This document shows positions 24,658 to 35,394 of a DNA stretch of 64,000 bases, piece by piece; positions within the stretch are counted from its first letter, which is position 1, and every line of letters starts with the position of its first letter. The translations under genes were made by a program, and so were the position numbers. The stretch covers positions 781,791-845,790 of the forward strand of contig CAJNDS010001024.1 of the NCBI GenBank assembly GCA_905221605.1, read 5' to 3'. Under the pieces are notes generated by a model. That model was not told the DNA's origin. It ran no database searches and saw nothing but the letters and a program-made list of their open reading frames with translations. The stretch is from Symbiodinium natans (Eukaryota > Sar > Dinophyceae > Suessiales > Symbiodiniaceae).

Positions 24658-27323
24658 GCCCCATACTTGTGCTTGCATTTCTGCAGATGCGAGGTTGCGC
24701 AAGAATCTGAGGTGATGGCATGGTTCAAAATGGCGACAGTTACGTACAGAAAAAACACATATATCATCACATGTCATAGGGGTTGAAGTTTAAGGCCTTA
24801 AGGCACGGCTGGGCCGCACGCAGCGTTTCGCGAAGGGCAATACCGACAAAAATGCTGCAAATTTAAGTCCCATCGAAATGGCACACATGCCTTTTCAATT
24901 CGCAGTGCCCAACGCACGCCCCAAACCGTTGCCTCATGTTACTGTTTCCTGAACCTGTGGGGTTGGGATCAACCTTATACCTCGCTTTCATTGGGTTTTC
25001 ATCTCAAGGAGACCGAAGTCCGTGCACCTGAAGCCAGCGGCGACGACCTTCTGGGCTCCGCCTTCCAAGAGACGCCTGGGCAGTTCAGTCCCCTCCAGCC
25101 GGAAGGGTGTCGGGAAGGTATGGGAGGGGCACTGTCATCGTTCACCTGGCCTCGTAGACCTCGTTCATCAGATGCCATAAGGTGCAGAGTTCAGGGCCTC
25201 AGGCTCTAGGCCAAAGGACGTACAGAGTCCTAGCATTGAATGACGTGTAGCTTAAGCCTGTTCGGAATGTTAATGTTAGTGAGAGGCGAGGGCATAGGCC
25301 TTTTGTTGCTCCATAGGTTTGAGAGGCTGCGTTTGGGATTGGGTTGGGCAGTCAGTTTGTCATCAGCTCATGGCTTCAGGGGTTCGACGTTGTTCGAGGG
25401 CCTTCTGTCCTAGGAAGCCTAAGAAGAAGAAAAAGAAGGACACCGAGAGAGTCTTGGATGCCTCTATGAAATCCATTTTGTTGTTATAGCGGCTTAAACG
25501 TAGAGCATCGGTTCTTTTTTGTCGAGCTCAGCTCTTCAGCTCAGGGGATACGGAATAAGCCAAGCGGTTTCAGCGCTGAGACCTGCTTGCCGCAATGCGG
25601 CTTGCTGCCTGGCGGGCGGCAACACATTCTGAGCTTGACTCGCAAGCGCTTCGAGCCAGGTTCTTTCGGACATCTAGCCTTGGGACAGCAGGCTGGAGAT
25701 AATGCACCACAGCCTCAGCCACATTCTGGTTTCAGGCTGTTTGCGTGGGGGGTTTTGGGACCTCAGCTCAACAGGGCTGCACTGTTAGTTTTGGAGAAAA
25801 AAAGAGAGCCGGCACACCCCCGTGCACAAGCCCCTGCATGTTGTTTTCGGTAGTGTTAGTTGTCGTCCAGTGCCGCCCAGATGAGTGTCCTGGTGCCAGC
25901 AAAAGCACATCTGCCCTGCATTGCACGAAGTGCAGCTTACCAGAGACACCGTGGAAGGCCAAAAAAGAGAGCAAACTGAGGCTGTTCTAAGGCTTTGGCT
26001 TGGAATAACAAATCAGCTTCGCAATTTAAAGCTGCAATTTGGGGCAGTGGCACAGCATGCGTAGAAAGGGCGTCGCCCTCATGACTCATGCATGCGTGGC
26101 GTTTCGTCATGTGAAGCCGACACAGAGCCGAAGATGCGTCGCTGAGGGGTCCATTTTACGCATGCCGCCGCCATTGGCCTTGCTGGGAAGATGCGTAGAT
26201 CCACGCTGCAAGTCCAGACCACCAACCCGAAACCATGCGCACAGCACACACTCCACTGAACGCTGGCCTCAGGCTTCCAAGAGACTACCAGCCCGACGTA
26301 CTTCAGAACCTGTGGAGCCTCAAGACTCGAACTGGCTCGAACTCCTACCAACTCCCAACCATCCCAAGCCCCGAAGCCCCCCGCCCTAAGTGCCCGAAGC
26401 AGGAAAGCCTGAATAGAATTTCTTAGAACTGCTTTGGATCGGGTGCCAGAGAGATGGTCTTGCCAACTGTGCGCCCCCCCCACCCGGGAATAAAACCCGG
26501 GAAGTCTGGGTGTTCTCCTCCCCCCGATTCCGGGCCTTGTATGGGGGTGTCGGGACTACGATTCATGGGTTATTATGTTAGTCCAGCAGGCTTCGAGCGG
26601 TCTGGGCTTCAGAGCCTCTTGACTTTGCTCGGAAAGAAGCTCGGACGTTGATGGCAGACTTCTAGGGCGGACGTGACGCTTCCAGCTGTTGGGCTGGAAA
26701 GATGGAAGCTCAGACGTTGTCGGCAACCGTCATGCGGCTTCAAGCTCACTCCCGAACCATTGGGATCCTGACCTGGATTGCGACATCTTGAAACCTTATT
26801 GCATCTTTCCAGCTCCCAAGCTTGTTGCGCATTCCAAGGGCATCAGTTCACATGCTCTGCGCAGGCCTGCCCGCAAAGATTCGCCGATTGAGTCGAAGAA
26901 GCAGCTCCGGGTCTGGAGGTGGACCACTTTAAGGTTCGCAAGGTCGCGGCGATGCCGAAGCATCCATCACCTGCGCTTTGTGCAGGTGATGGAAATCGGC
27001 GCTGCCAGCGCCTCAAGAAAGGAGTTGCATGCCGGAACTCACGTACGTGATTTTGGATCGAATTTCAAGGTCTGGCAGCGGGATGGCCTTGAAGGCTCTG
27101 GCACTTGTGCCCTTGCATGCTGTTCGTATTCTTATAAGATTTTGCTATGGGTTGTCATTTATGACTCGTCTGTCAGATGTGCTCATTGAACATAGTTTTG
27201 TGTTTCTCTCGTTCCATTGTTCAATGTGTTTGTAGTGTGTATGTTAAGTTTAAGTTCGCATAGTTAGTCCCCTGAAGAGTCCCCTGAAGAACCTCAATGT
27301 TTGTTCGGTCGTTGGTTGTGGAG

Positions 27324-27350
27324 AGAAGAGAGAAAGAGAGAGAGAGAGAG
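27324..27350. repeat. (GA)n microsatellite
   Basis: GAGAGAAAGAGAGAGAG tract at the start of a 0.8 kb zone dense in microsatellites. Confidence 0.85.
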
Positions 27351-27463
27351 AACACCACCAACGGGGAAAACCAACACGGCAATCCCCAAACACGTCTTAC
27401 TCTTGGATCTCGCACTCGGGCGCGCCTTGGTGCGCGGGGCGACCCCCCAGTCTCCTCATGCCC

Positions 27464-27640
27464 AGCAGAAGAAGAAGAAGAAGAAGAAGAAGAAGAGGAA
27501 GAGGAAGAGGAAGAGGAAGAAGAAGAAGAAGAAGAAGAGAGAACTTCGGGAGCGCCAGTGCGCGGGGGCCTCCGCTTCAAGCCCAGCAGAAGAAGAAGAA
27601 GAAGAAGAAGAAGAAGAAGAAGAAGAAGAAGAAGAAGAGG
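27464..27640. repeat. Two GAA/GAG triplet tracts inside a duplicated segment
   Basis: Tract 1 (27466-27541) and tract 2 (27588-27640) each follow CCCAGCAGAAGAAG and each is preceded by a GCGCGGGG-type segment (near 27433 and 27560), so the unit of segment plus GAA tract appears to be duplicated. All three + frames give poly-Glu, poly-Lys or poly-Arg; the - strand gives poly-Ser, poly-Leu or poly-Phe. Confidence 0.85.
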
Positions 27641-27751
27641 AGACAATCTCAGCCCTGGTGCTACAATTCCCCACAGAGCACATGTGTCACACCAAATGAC
27701 TCGGTGGAGCATGCCCCTTGGGGCGGCCCTTTGGGGGGTCATATGCGCTGG

Positions 27752-27812
27752 AAGCAAGCAAGCAAGCAAGCAAGCGAGCGAGCAAGCGAGCAAGAGAGAG
27801 AGAGAGAGAGAG
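27752..27812. repeat. (AAGC)n / (GA)n compound microsatellite
   Basis: AGCAAGCAAGC runs grade into GAGCGAGC and then GAGAGA. The GA run is followed by GACTGGCTAG, the same ten bases that follow the GAAA repeat ending at 28131, which suggests a shared older unit. Confidence 0.85.
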
Positions 27813-28091
27813 ACTGGCTAGCAGATTGTCAGTTGCTGGGTGAGAGGGCCAAATTCGTGAGGCGGGGTCACCAATCTCGATCCAATCCGTGTACCTTGCA
27901 TGTTTTTCCCTCTAACCCCATTTTTCGTTGCTGTCAAAGAGCTACCGCTCTATGAACTCGGGGGGCACAGTCTGTGGTTCCAAATGGGGGCGGGGGTGAT
28001 ATCAGAGTCCCCCCGAGTTCAGAACCAGCCGCCACAACAACGTGAGGGCCCGCCGAGAGCGTGGGGGTTTGCCCCCGGGCCTATGAAAGAA

Positions 28092-28131
28092 CGGAAGAAA
28101 GAAAGAAAGAAAGAAAGAAAGAGAGAAAGAG
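28092..28131. repeat. (GAAA)n microsatellite
   Basis: GAAAGAAAGAAA run followed by GAGACTGGCTAG, as after the 27752-27812 repeat. Confidence 0.85.
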
Positions 28132-31100
28132 ACTGGCTAGTTGAACCGCATGTTTTGACAGCAGATGCGAGTTGACGACGTGATATAAATGGCAACGCAT
28201 GGCGTGATTTTGGGTAGACCGTCTGCCTGGATGTCTCCCTTGAGGGAGACAGCAGGCATCCGCAGGCCGCGCCACCATTGAGCCTGCAGGGCAGGGAAAG
28301 AACGCGACACAGTCATATAGGAGAAGCTGTCATGAGGTATGTTGGATGAGGTAAATTGTGGGTTCAGCGTTTAGGGGCGGCATAGGTTTCTCCATCCATG
28401 AAAAGTGTTCCCTGAACCCCCAAAAGAAGCAACCGAGTGAGACGTTGTGGGCCAGCTCCCGGAGGCCCCGCCGAGTTGACAAGCGGAAAGGGCGCGACGT
28501 CAACGTTAGGGAGCGGGGACGTCTATTCAGGCCGGGCTTGCGGGTGTTTCGGGCGTTTCGGAAGCGAGTCGCAGTCTTTCGGTCTTTCGAGCGGTTTGTT
28601 GGGATGGGAAATTCAGTGCTGAGACTCCGCCAATCGTACCTGACCAAGTTTTCAGCCGACTTGCCCTGACCCAGGCAAGCTCATCAAGAACCTTGGCACC
28701 TTTGGCTGCTGCAGCTGCAAACAGAAAGGTTTCAATCGCATGGGCCCTCCCGCGGCTCAACGCCAAAGCCTTTCAGCCTACTTGTAGTACTGGTGCTGAT
28801 ATATGCGACTCCGCCCATGAATCTCAGCGCTGAACTAGAAAAACAAGCGCCGAGCCGAAGCGTGCTGTAGACTGAGGCTTCATACAGCCAGATGGAGGAG
28901 GGGACGAGCTCTTCGTCATGCCGAAAGGCCCCTGGTAGATGTGCAGGTGACCCGATAGCGTGCTGAAGACAGAGATCCTCAGGTGTAGCCTGAGCGCCGA
29001 GTGCACAGAGGCTGCAAGGGCTTCAACAACCTTCTGCCACCGATTGGTTCCCGGGTGCGTCAGGGCCCTGGAGAAGCCGAGTCTGCAGACCCTCAGACCC
29101 CCCGCGGGCCCAACCTGATCTTCTCACAGCGGCGGCATGAGCACCGGTCGCGTATTTAGCCCTGGAACCCTTGGGGACCTGTTCTCCTGGCAACCGCGGG
29201 GCCATCTTAGCAGCCCAAAGTTCAGGCCCCAAAGTTCCGAAAGTTCGGTGTTTTTTTCGGGAGGTTAGGCCTGTAGACTCTGTAGACTCTGAAAAAAAAA
29301 ACAAGGCTATGAGCTGGCGGTTGATGAGAAGACGCTCCGCACCCGAGCAGAGAACGTCTTCCCAGAGTCTGAGTCTGAAGTGCCAGGCCATCCTACTGGG
29401 CTTTCGGATTTCGGGACTTCAGGATTCAGCTTCAAGGGTTTTTTGCAGCATTCGGGGCTTTCAGTGCTTGGGTTTTCTGTTGCTCAGGCTTTTGGGGGCT
29501 AGTTGCTAAGCAGCCTTCGAGCTGGAAGCGTATGCTCGTTCATGGTGATGTGTGCCTGCTGTTAGCAGGGCGGTGGGGGCACTGAGTTCAAAAGATGCAG
29601 CTCGCCAGTAGGGAAAGAAACCTGTCAACTTTCAACCACGAATCCCAGTCTGGAAACTCCCTCTGAGCCCCCCATGAAAGATCTGAAGCCAGCCTTCAAG
29701 GCTGCAACCCAAAGCTCTGAAGCCTTGTGGAGTTGAAGGCTGAGACCTGAAGCCTCCAGCTCTGAAACCTCAGTTGCTTCAAGAGTTGATGTCTTGAATG
29801 CTTTTGCTCACATGAAAGAGGCCCCGGACCGGCGGTGACAAGCAGCATCAAACATACAACCATTGCCACTGTCTAAGTTGACTTGTCCCGTGTCGACACG
29901 GATGGTAATTACAGCCTTGACCGGTCGAGCACTTGACAATTCTAGCCGCACTGCAACGTTTCCAGGGTTCGTACCCTCCATGCCTGATGACCACAGTGGA
30001 CATGATGCGGAAAGCATGACGTGGAAAGCATGACCTGCAACAGGCGTGCTTGGAGCTGAGCAGCCTGTTGGGCCGGGAGCTCGCGAGTGCTCGTTCAGAA
30101 CTGGCAAGCTCGACAGTGCATCAATATAAGTAGTACAATCAGAATACAATGATAGCATATATGTATATGGTCTTGTATGCCAAGCACCCATCACAACATC
30201 ACGCCTGCTGTTCACAGTCGAGTCACCACTTGCATGCCTTTTGCGGGTGCCAGAAAGCTCTGAGGACACTCACTGGGACCATTCAGGAAAGCGGGGCCTC
30301 TTGGCTCAATGAAGGGGTGCACAGACATGTAGAGCTTTAGATCAGCCACGGCCGATTGAGGTTTTGGGCCAGTCTTGAACTCCTGGGGGGCCGTGAGGGA
30401 GTAACTGTTTCTGAAACCAAGCGACATGTTGGTCCAGCAGGCAGAGCACGGGTACATCGCGCAAGATCACGATGGCAGCAAGATCTATTGCTTGCCATCA
30501 GCCCAGCATGCGCAGTCAAAGCTAAAGCTCCAATAGTCTTTCCTGTCTCCGTGGGCGCCGCAATGTGGGTGCTTCATTAGCGATTAGCGAATGTCGACCA
30601 CGGCCATATTGCACAGCTACAGCTGCAGTCCTGTACTTCATTTCCCCGCAGAACACTGCGACCCAAACCTGCGACAGCACGGGTTGTCAGTTTGTTTGGA
30701 CCTTGACTTCGGCCACCAAAGTGCAAGAGCCCAAAACTCCCAGATCGGCACCCCAATCCCGTTGCCCCAAATTTCCACAAGCAGTCCTTCTGGACGTGCA
30801 GTTTTCAGAGAGAGCTGGAAAACTAAAAGCATCCTCAAGCACTACAAGCCCCATCTCCCCCTACAAGCCCTATCTCCCCCACATGCCTGCTAAAATGTCG
30901 ATGATGCGAAGGTCAAGGTAGAGCCCCAAGCCCTTTGCCAGAGGCCCGGCTCATTCCAACGGGCCTTCGGCCAAAGCGCTATCCCACCGGTTGGCACACG
31001 GGCGGGTGCCCAAGGTTCTGGAGCTGAAAGGGGGACCCTAAAGCCCGAAGCCTTAAGTTAACACCATGTGCTTTGAAAAGGGTTTGGGCTGAGAGGGTGC

Positions 31101-32166
31101 ATTCGCCGGGTTGCAAGTGTAGGTAGGAGCAAGAACCTGCTGGCCAGAATTCCGGAGAGAACAAGAGAGGTATGGGGTTAGATTTGGGGCATAGCTTGCA
31201 AAACTCGTGAACAAGGTGATGTACGACGTAGTTGTCGACTCGAAGAATTCCGGCCCTCGGGTCGAAAATGCCGCGGTCTCAGTCCACTGAAGGCTCTTCT
31301 GGGTTTGGAGTTTGCCCAGACCTCCAACCCGCAGTACTTGCTCATACATGTGTTGAGGGAGTTGACCATCATTTTTGTCGGGTCGGGTTCAAAACGTCCC
31401 CTGCTTGACACAAACTGCAACCGACTGTCTGGCCAGAAGGCTTCTCTTGAGGATTGGGCTTGGGGGCTTGGGGGCTACCCTTGAAACCTTACCTGCTTTG
31501 AAGGTGCAACCTCTGGAAGGCACCAGCCGGCCATCGGCGAGCAGACAGGCTTATGCTGCAGATGCAAGCTAGGAAATTTTATTTAGGATCCCGCACTGCG
31601 GCGGCAAAAAGCAAGTGCCGGGCTATTCTCAAGGTTCAGACGCTACGGTTTGCGCATGCATCCTTTGCTCTTGCAGTTCCTAGCAGGGCCATATGCAATG
31701 CGTATCAACGATGGCCCAAAAGCGCCGAGGTGTGCTTCAACCGGCCAAACACCCTATACCCGCTACAGGAACAACCTGGAGCGGCCGGCATTGCATCCGG
31801 CACACTTGGGGTGCAGATCCCAGTGCCTTCAGCGATGCTAGTGCATGCTCGAGGTGCTAGGCGTTGATGGAATGCCAACACACTTGTTCACAGAATGCAC
31901 CTCAAGACCCTCTTGGCAAAAGTCGTGACCCACGTACTTGTTTGACTTGGTGCTGTGTCTGTTCAGAGGGGGCAAGGGGGGGGGGGTGCGGAGGTGGCTT
32001 GACATGCCGAGGTCGTTTCGAAGATTTGCTTGAGCCCTACTTTCCTTGTTGCGACAGATGCCATGGACACCCCGTTAACCAAGCAGCTTGCTGCAGGGCC
32101 GCAGGGCCCATTGGGCGATAGGACAATTTGAGGGCTTTGATCTTAGAGCCCGCTTGGATGCCTGAG

Positions 32167-33300
32167 GCAACGGTTATGGCTTCATCGACCAGGATAACGG
32201 CGAGCGGATGTTTGCCATGGCCCCCAGTGTAAGACCACGTGACACCCTGCCTGCCGCGTGCACGCGCAAGCGTGGCGGTCCCGAATTCCAACCCCAATTG
32301 TGTTTTGCTCTCAACCTTCCCAACTCTGAGAAATCCAGCAGATTCGGAGAAGGCACCTAGGTACTGCGATGCTCCCTGCAAGGAGCGCATCCCGCCCCCA
32401 CCAGGGTAGTTGGGCTGCTGAGATTCTCGGGAACTCCGCACCCCTTTTGGGACGCAGATCGCCGCATACACGTCAAGTGGAATGGGCATCTGTCGGCATG
32501 ACGACATCTTGGCACAAGACGACATAGGACGACTGCGTGTTGTCCGGTGGCATGTGTACATGCTGGGTGAGGGGCGACGGCAGCCAAAAAGAAACACTGG
32601 CCAACCAAAGGCACAAACGAAGCTGGTCTGCCGGCTCTGTCCACAAGAATCGGCGACTTGAGTTTGGCCACCATGTGAGCGTGCCCGATGGCGGGTGCCC
32701 CCATCTTTCCGGCTTGACTCGGCCGTGGGCATTGCAAGGCTTTCTCGTCGTGCGCCACACGCATGTGCAAAGATTACCCGGGAGCGGGAGGATTTCGCAT
32801 CTTCCAAGTGTTGTGGTTGCTTTGTTGTGTGGCCATGGTTATCTTCATCTTTCAGCCCTCGCTCGACAGCTTGGTGAGCAACCCTAGAAACTACTGGTGG
32901 GAGGGTTTCCAGTGATTCCAAGGTCCTCCCGTTCTCCTGTGGGGCCTTTGGCTCGACCGGCACGTTTTCAATGGGCCAATGAGTCAGAGTCGTCTAAACA
33001 AAGGGGACGAAGTTTACAAGTTGATCAGTTGCCTTGCGTCGTCATGTGGTCATGCACAGTCATATATGTCACATGTCCATGGTCGTAGTTGCAGCGCTCC
33101 CGGCCATCACGGTGCAGCAGAGGTTGGGAGGTAGGGCCTCTCGTCAGGCCTGCAAAGTAGCCCTCCTGATGCATCCTGCGCATTGTCTGCCGCCAGGCAA
33201 TCAGATTCCGCCAGTGGGCACCCGCGTCGAGTACGACGTCGTGCCAGATCCGAAAACCGGCAAGACAAAGGCCGACAACGTGAGACCTGCGTGGCAGCCC
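32167..33300 (+). CDS. Cold-shock domain 1 of the array (two exons seen)
   Basis: Exon a, 32167-32228, follows CCTGAG and encodes NGYGFIDQDNGERMFAMAPS, which carries the RNP1-like YGFI strand of a CSD. It ends at a GTAAGA donor. Exon b starts at 33205 after AATCAG and encodes IPPVGTRVEYDVVPDPKTG then KTKADNVRPAWQP, the last CSD strands; it probably ends at a GTGAGA donor at 33280 or runs a little further. Exon b is not split between the VVPD and KTG segments, unlike the later copies, so it may be the older form or may have lost an intron. The short segment expected between MFAMAPS and IPPVG was not found. CSDs bind single-stranded RNA or DNA; an RNA-binding role is inferred. No start codon is identified. 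Confidence 0.75.
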
Positions 33301-33660
33301 AGAAAAGATGTCTACCAATCTACCAGACACCTTGGTATCACGGTCAACTTGCTGATGGTTTTCTGTGCTTACGGGCTTTTCCCGATGTGTACTGGTAGGG
33401 GGATTTCAAGCGCCTTGCTGGCCTGAAGCGACTGAGGGCATGAAGACCGGCAGCATCGGCAAATGTCCCTTGGACAAGACCCAGAGGGGACCGGGGGCCA
33501 GTCTTGCAACGAGAAGAAGTGTATGGCTCAAAGAAGCAATATGTCACTAATTGTGGGCTGTTGCTTGAAGTTGGCCGGACCACAGCTCTTGTACGAAACC
33601 CACATTCAACGAACCATACGAACCCTCCTGCACATTGCCTCCGGCTTCTCGAATGCCTAG

Positions 33661-34409
33661 GTGGGGCACAGTTCGGCTTCATCAACCAAGACAATGGTGA
33701 GGCGCTCCATTTAACAATTATGCGCTGCCCGCTGGCCGTTGAACATGGGCTTGCTGCTACGCCCTGGCACATGGGACGCACGCAAGCTTCGTGCAGCTCC
33801 GCACATCGCAGTGTAGTCTTTTTGCCTGGGAGCTGAAAGCACTCGTGTGCTTCCGGCACTTTAGGGCGTAGAGTCGCATCCTCCCGTAACATGACAAAGC
33901 ATATAGAAACCAGCAGGGTTCACAGGCAAGTCAAGTGCAGACTGCTCAAAAGAATGAACCCCCCCCTTTGGCATGTGCAAGTCGTTTCGCATCGCTCGAC
34001 GTGTATGTGCTGCGGGGAGTTGATTGGCATCTCTTCTCCTTGTCTATCTCATTTAGTTTAGTGAGCGGGTCTTGTGCAACATCCGGTGGACATCAGCTGT
34101 AGTCCCATGCCTGGTTTGGCTGAGTCATGAACACGCAAATGGAAGGCTGAGATGTTCGTCCTTCCAAAGTCGTGTGGCGGTGAGATCCCACCAGTGGGCA
34201 CTCGCGTCATGTACGAAGTGGTACAGGCTCCGGGGCTGCTAGTTTGGTCTCGAAAACAGTAGTAGTGGGCATTCCGTTCCGGAGTCAGAAATGACTACTG
34301 GGGCTGTTTGTGGCTTGCGCGGTGTTTGTGCTCACATGTCCGAACATGCACCGCTGACAAGGATCAGAAGACGGGGCGACCGCGCGCGGAGAATGTGGTG
34401 CCGGAGCAG
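33661..34409 (+). CDS. Cold-shock domain 2 of the array (three exons seen)
   Basis: Exon 33661-33696 (after GCCTAG, phase 1) encodes GAQFGFINQDNG, with FGFI in place of YGFI, and ends at an AATG/GTGAGG donor. Exon 34195-34236 (after GGTGAG) encodes IPPVGTRVMYEVVQ and ends at a GC donor (CAG/GCTCCG). Exon 34362-34409 (after GACAAG) encodes DQKTGRPRAENVVPEQ. The join of the last two in phase 0 gives a continuous CSD C-terminal half. The middle segment after the DNG is not seen. The 34362 exon's frame stays open through to the next CSD's first exon, so the two domains may be linked without an intron. Confidence 0.75.
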
Positions 34410-34510
34410 TGGGGTGCACCGTCCACACCCGAGTGCCAGGATGTCCAGAGGGGTCTAGTCGGTCTACTCAGTAGAGATTTTGCAAAGGCAACAGGCAATG
34501 GCAGATTCCA

Positions 34511-35394
34511 CCTCCGGCCCGGCTGTTGCCAAGGATGGACTACGGTGGCGGCGCGTCCACCATGCCGGAGGCCGGCACCATCACGCAGGCAAGGGAGAGG
34601 AGCCTCGTCTCTTCCGAAGAAGCCACGGGGTGTTGACCCGAAGCTGCAGGTGGGGCCAACCTATGGCTTCATCCAGTCTGACGCCGGCGAGAAGATGTTC
34701 GCCGCTGCCTTACATGGATGGCTACGCCTTGCCGTTTAAGTATAGACGCTGCTGGCCGGCGAAACGAGCGTCCTGCCAGCAGACCAGGTCCTCCCCGGGT
34801 CCTGCACTGCCTGCACCGGGGAAGTTGCCATCCCGCCTTGAGCCTCAGCATCTTTGGAGAAGCTCTCCTTTGCCCACGATGCCTGGAAAGGCCTTTGGGA
34901 ACCAGAGTCGTTTACTCGGCCCGGCTCTTGGTTAAACTGTGGACGGTGTGACAGGCCATAATCCGAACGAACCGCTGAGGTGGTGGTCGACGGCAAGACG
35001 GGCAGACCCAGAGCTGAGAATGTCCGTCCGCAGGTCGGACATGTCAGACATGCGCCTGCAGCCTTTTGCAGTTTTGCAGCCTTTCTGTCGGCCGCATGTT
35101 GCCTTGACAGTGTTGACAGTGGTGCCAGGGAATGGGGATGACGACATCCCTCGCCATCCCCTCGGCAGCTGGGGGGCTGGATTTCTCCGGGACCATCCAA
35201 CAGCGAGGGGAGAAGTTCTCAACTCAGCTCTGAGCCGAAAGGCGTCAGTCGCGTGCCTTTGACAGGTGTGGGCTTCGAATCGTACGCAAGCATGCCGGTC
35301 TTGGGCACAGGTATGGTTTCATTCAGCAGGATGACGGGCAGGTGCAGTATCAGTCACTATCACAGACCTGGCAGCATCACCAATCGGAAACCAT
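34511..35394 (+). repeat. Segmental duplication, copy A
   Basis: About 884 bp, near-identical to 38327-39214 (copy B), from CCTCCGGCCCGGCTG to AATCGGAAACCAT. It carries CSD 3 and the first exon of CSD 4. The few differences seen are single-base changes and small indels (one removes two bases near 35262). The copy start-to-start distance is about 3.8 kb. Confidence 0.9.
34650..35033 (+). CDS. Cold-shock domain 3 (copy A, first domain)
   Basis: Exon 34650 to about 34703, after GCTGCAG, encodes VGPTYGFIQSDAGEKMFA. A 28 nt exon, 34891-34918 (after GGAAAG, phase 2 entry), encodes PLGTRVVYS and ends at a GC donor (TCG/GCCCGG). A 61 nt intron leads to exon 34980-35033 (after GCTGAG), encoding VVVDGKTGRPRAENVRPQ, ending at a CAG/GTCGGA donor. 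The last two exons join in phase 0 to give GTRVVYSVVVDGKTG, a textbook CSD strand 4/5. A middle exon between 34703 and 34891 is likely but not resolved. Copies B and C carry the same first exon. Confidence 0.78.

Larger units (their letters stand above)
20931..32166. other. Long spacer, no recognised gene
   Basis: I see no family-level coding match in these 11 kb. Frames such as 26689-27189 (+) and 28358-28669 (+) are open but lack recognisable motifs. A frame near 24070-24160 (+) ends in the protein-like stretch DDEPVDAISVRVLDVP, which could be a lone exon, but there is no second exon to support it. The stretch holds several microsatellites, listed separately. Confidence 0.45.

Noticed and set aside
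27221-27821. Poly-Ser/poly-Leu (-) and poly-Glu (+) frames
   Set aside because: Direct products of GAA and GA microsatellites; flanking residues have no protein-like pattern.
32037-32963. 308-codon frame on the - strand
   Set aside because: Antisense to CSD exon 32167-32228; low-complexity, no recognisable domain.
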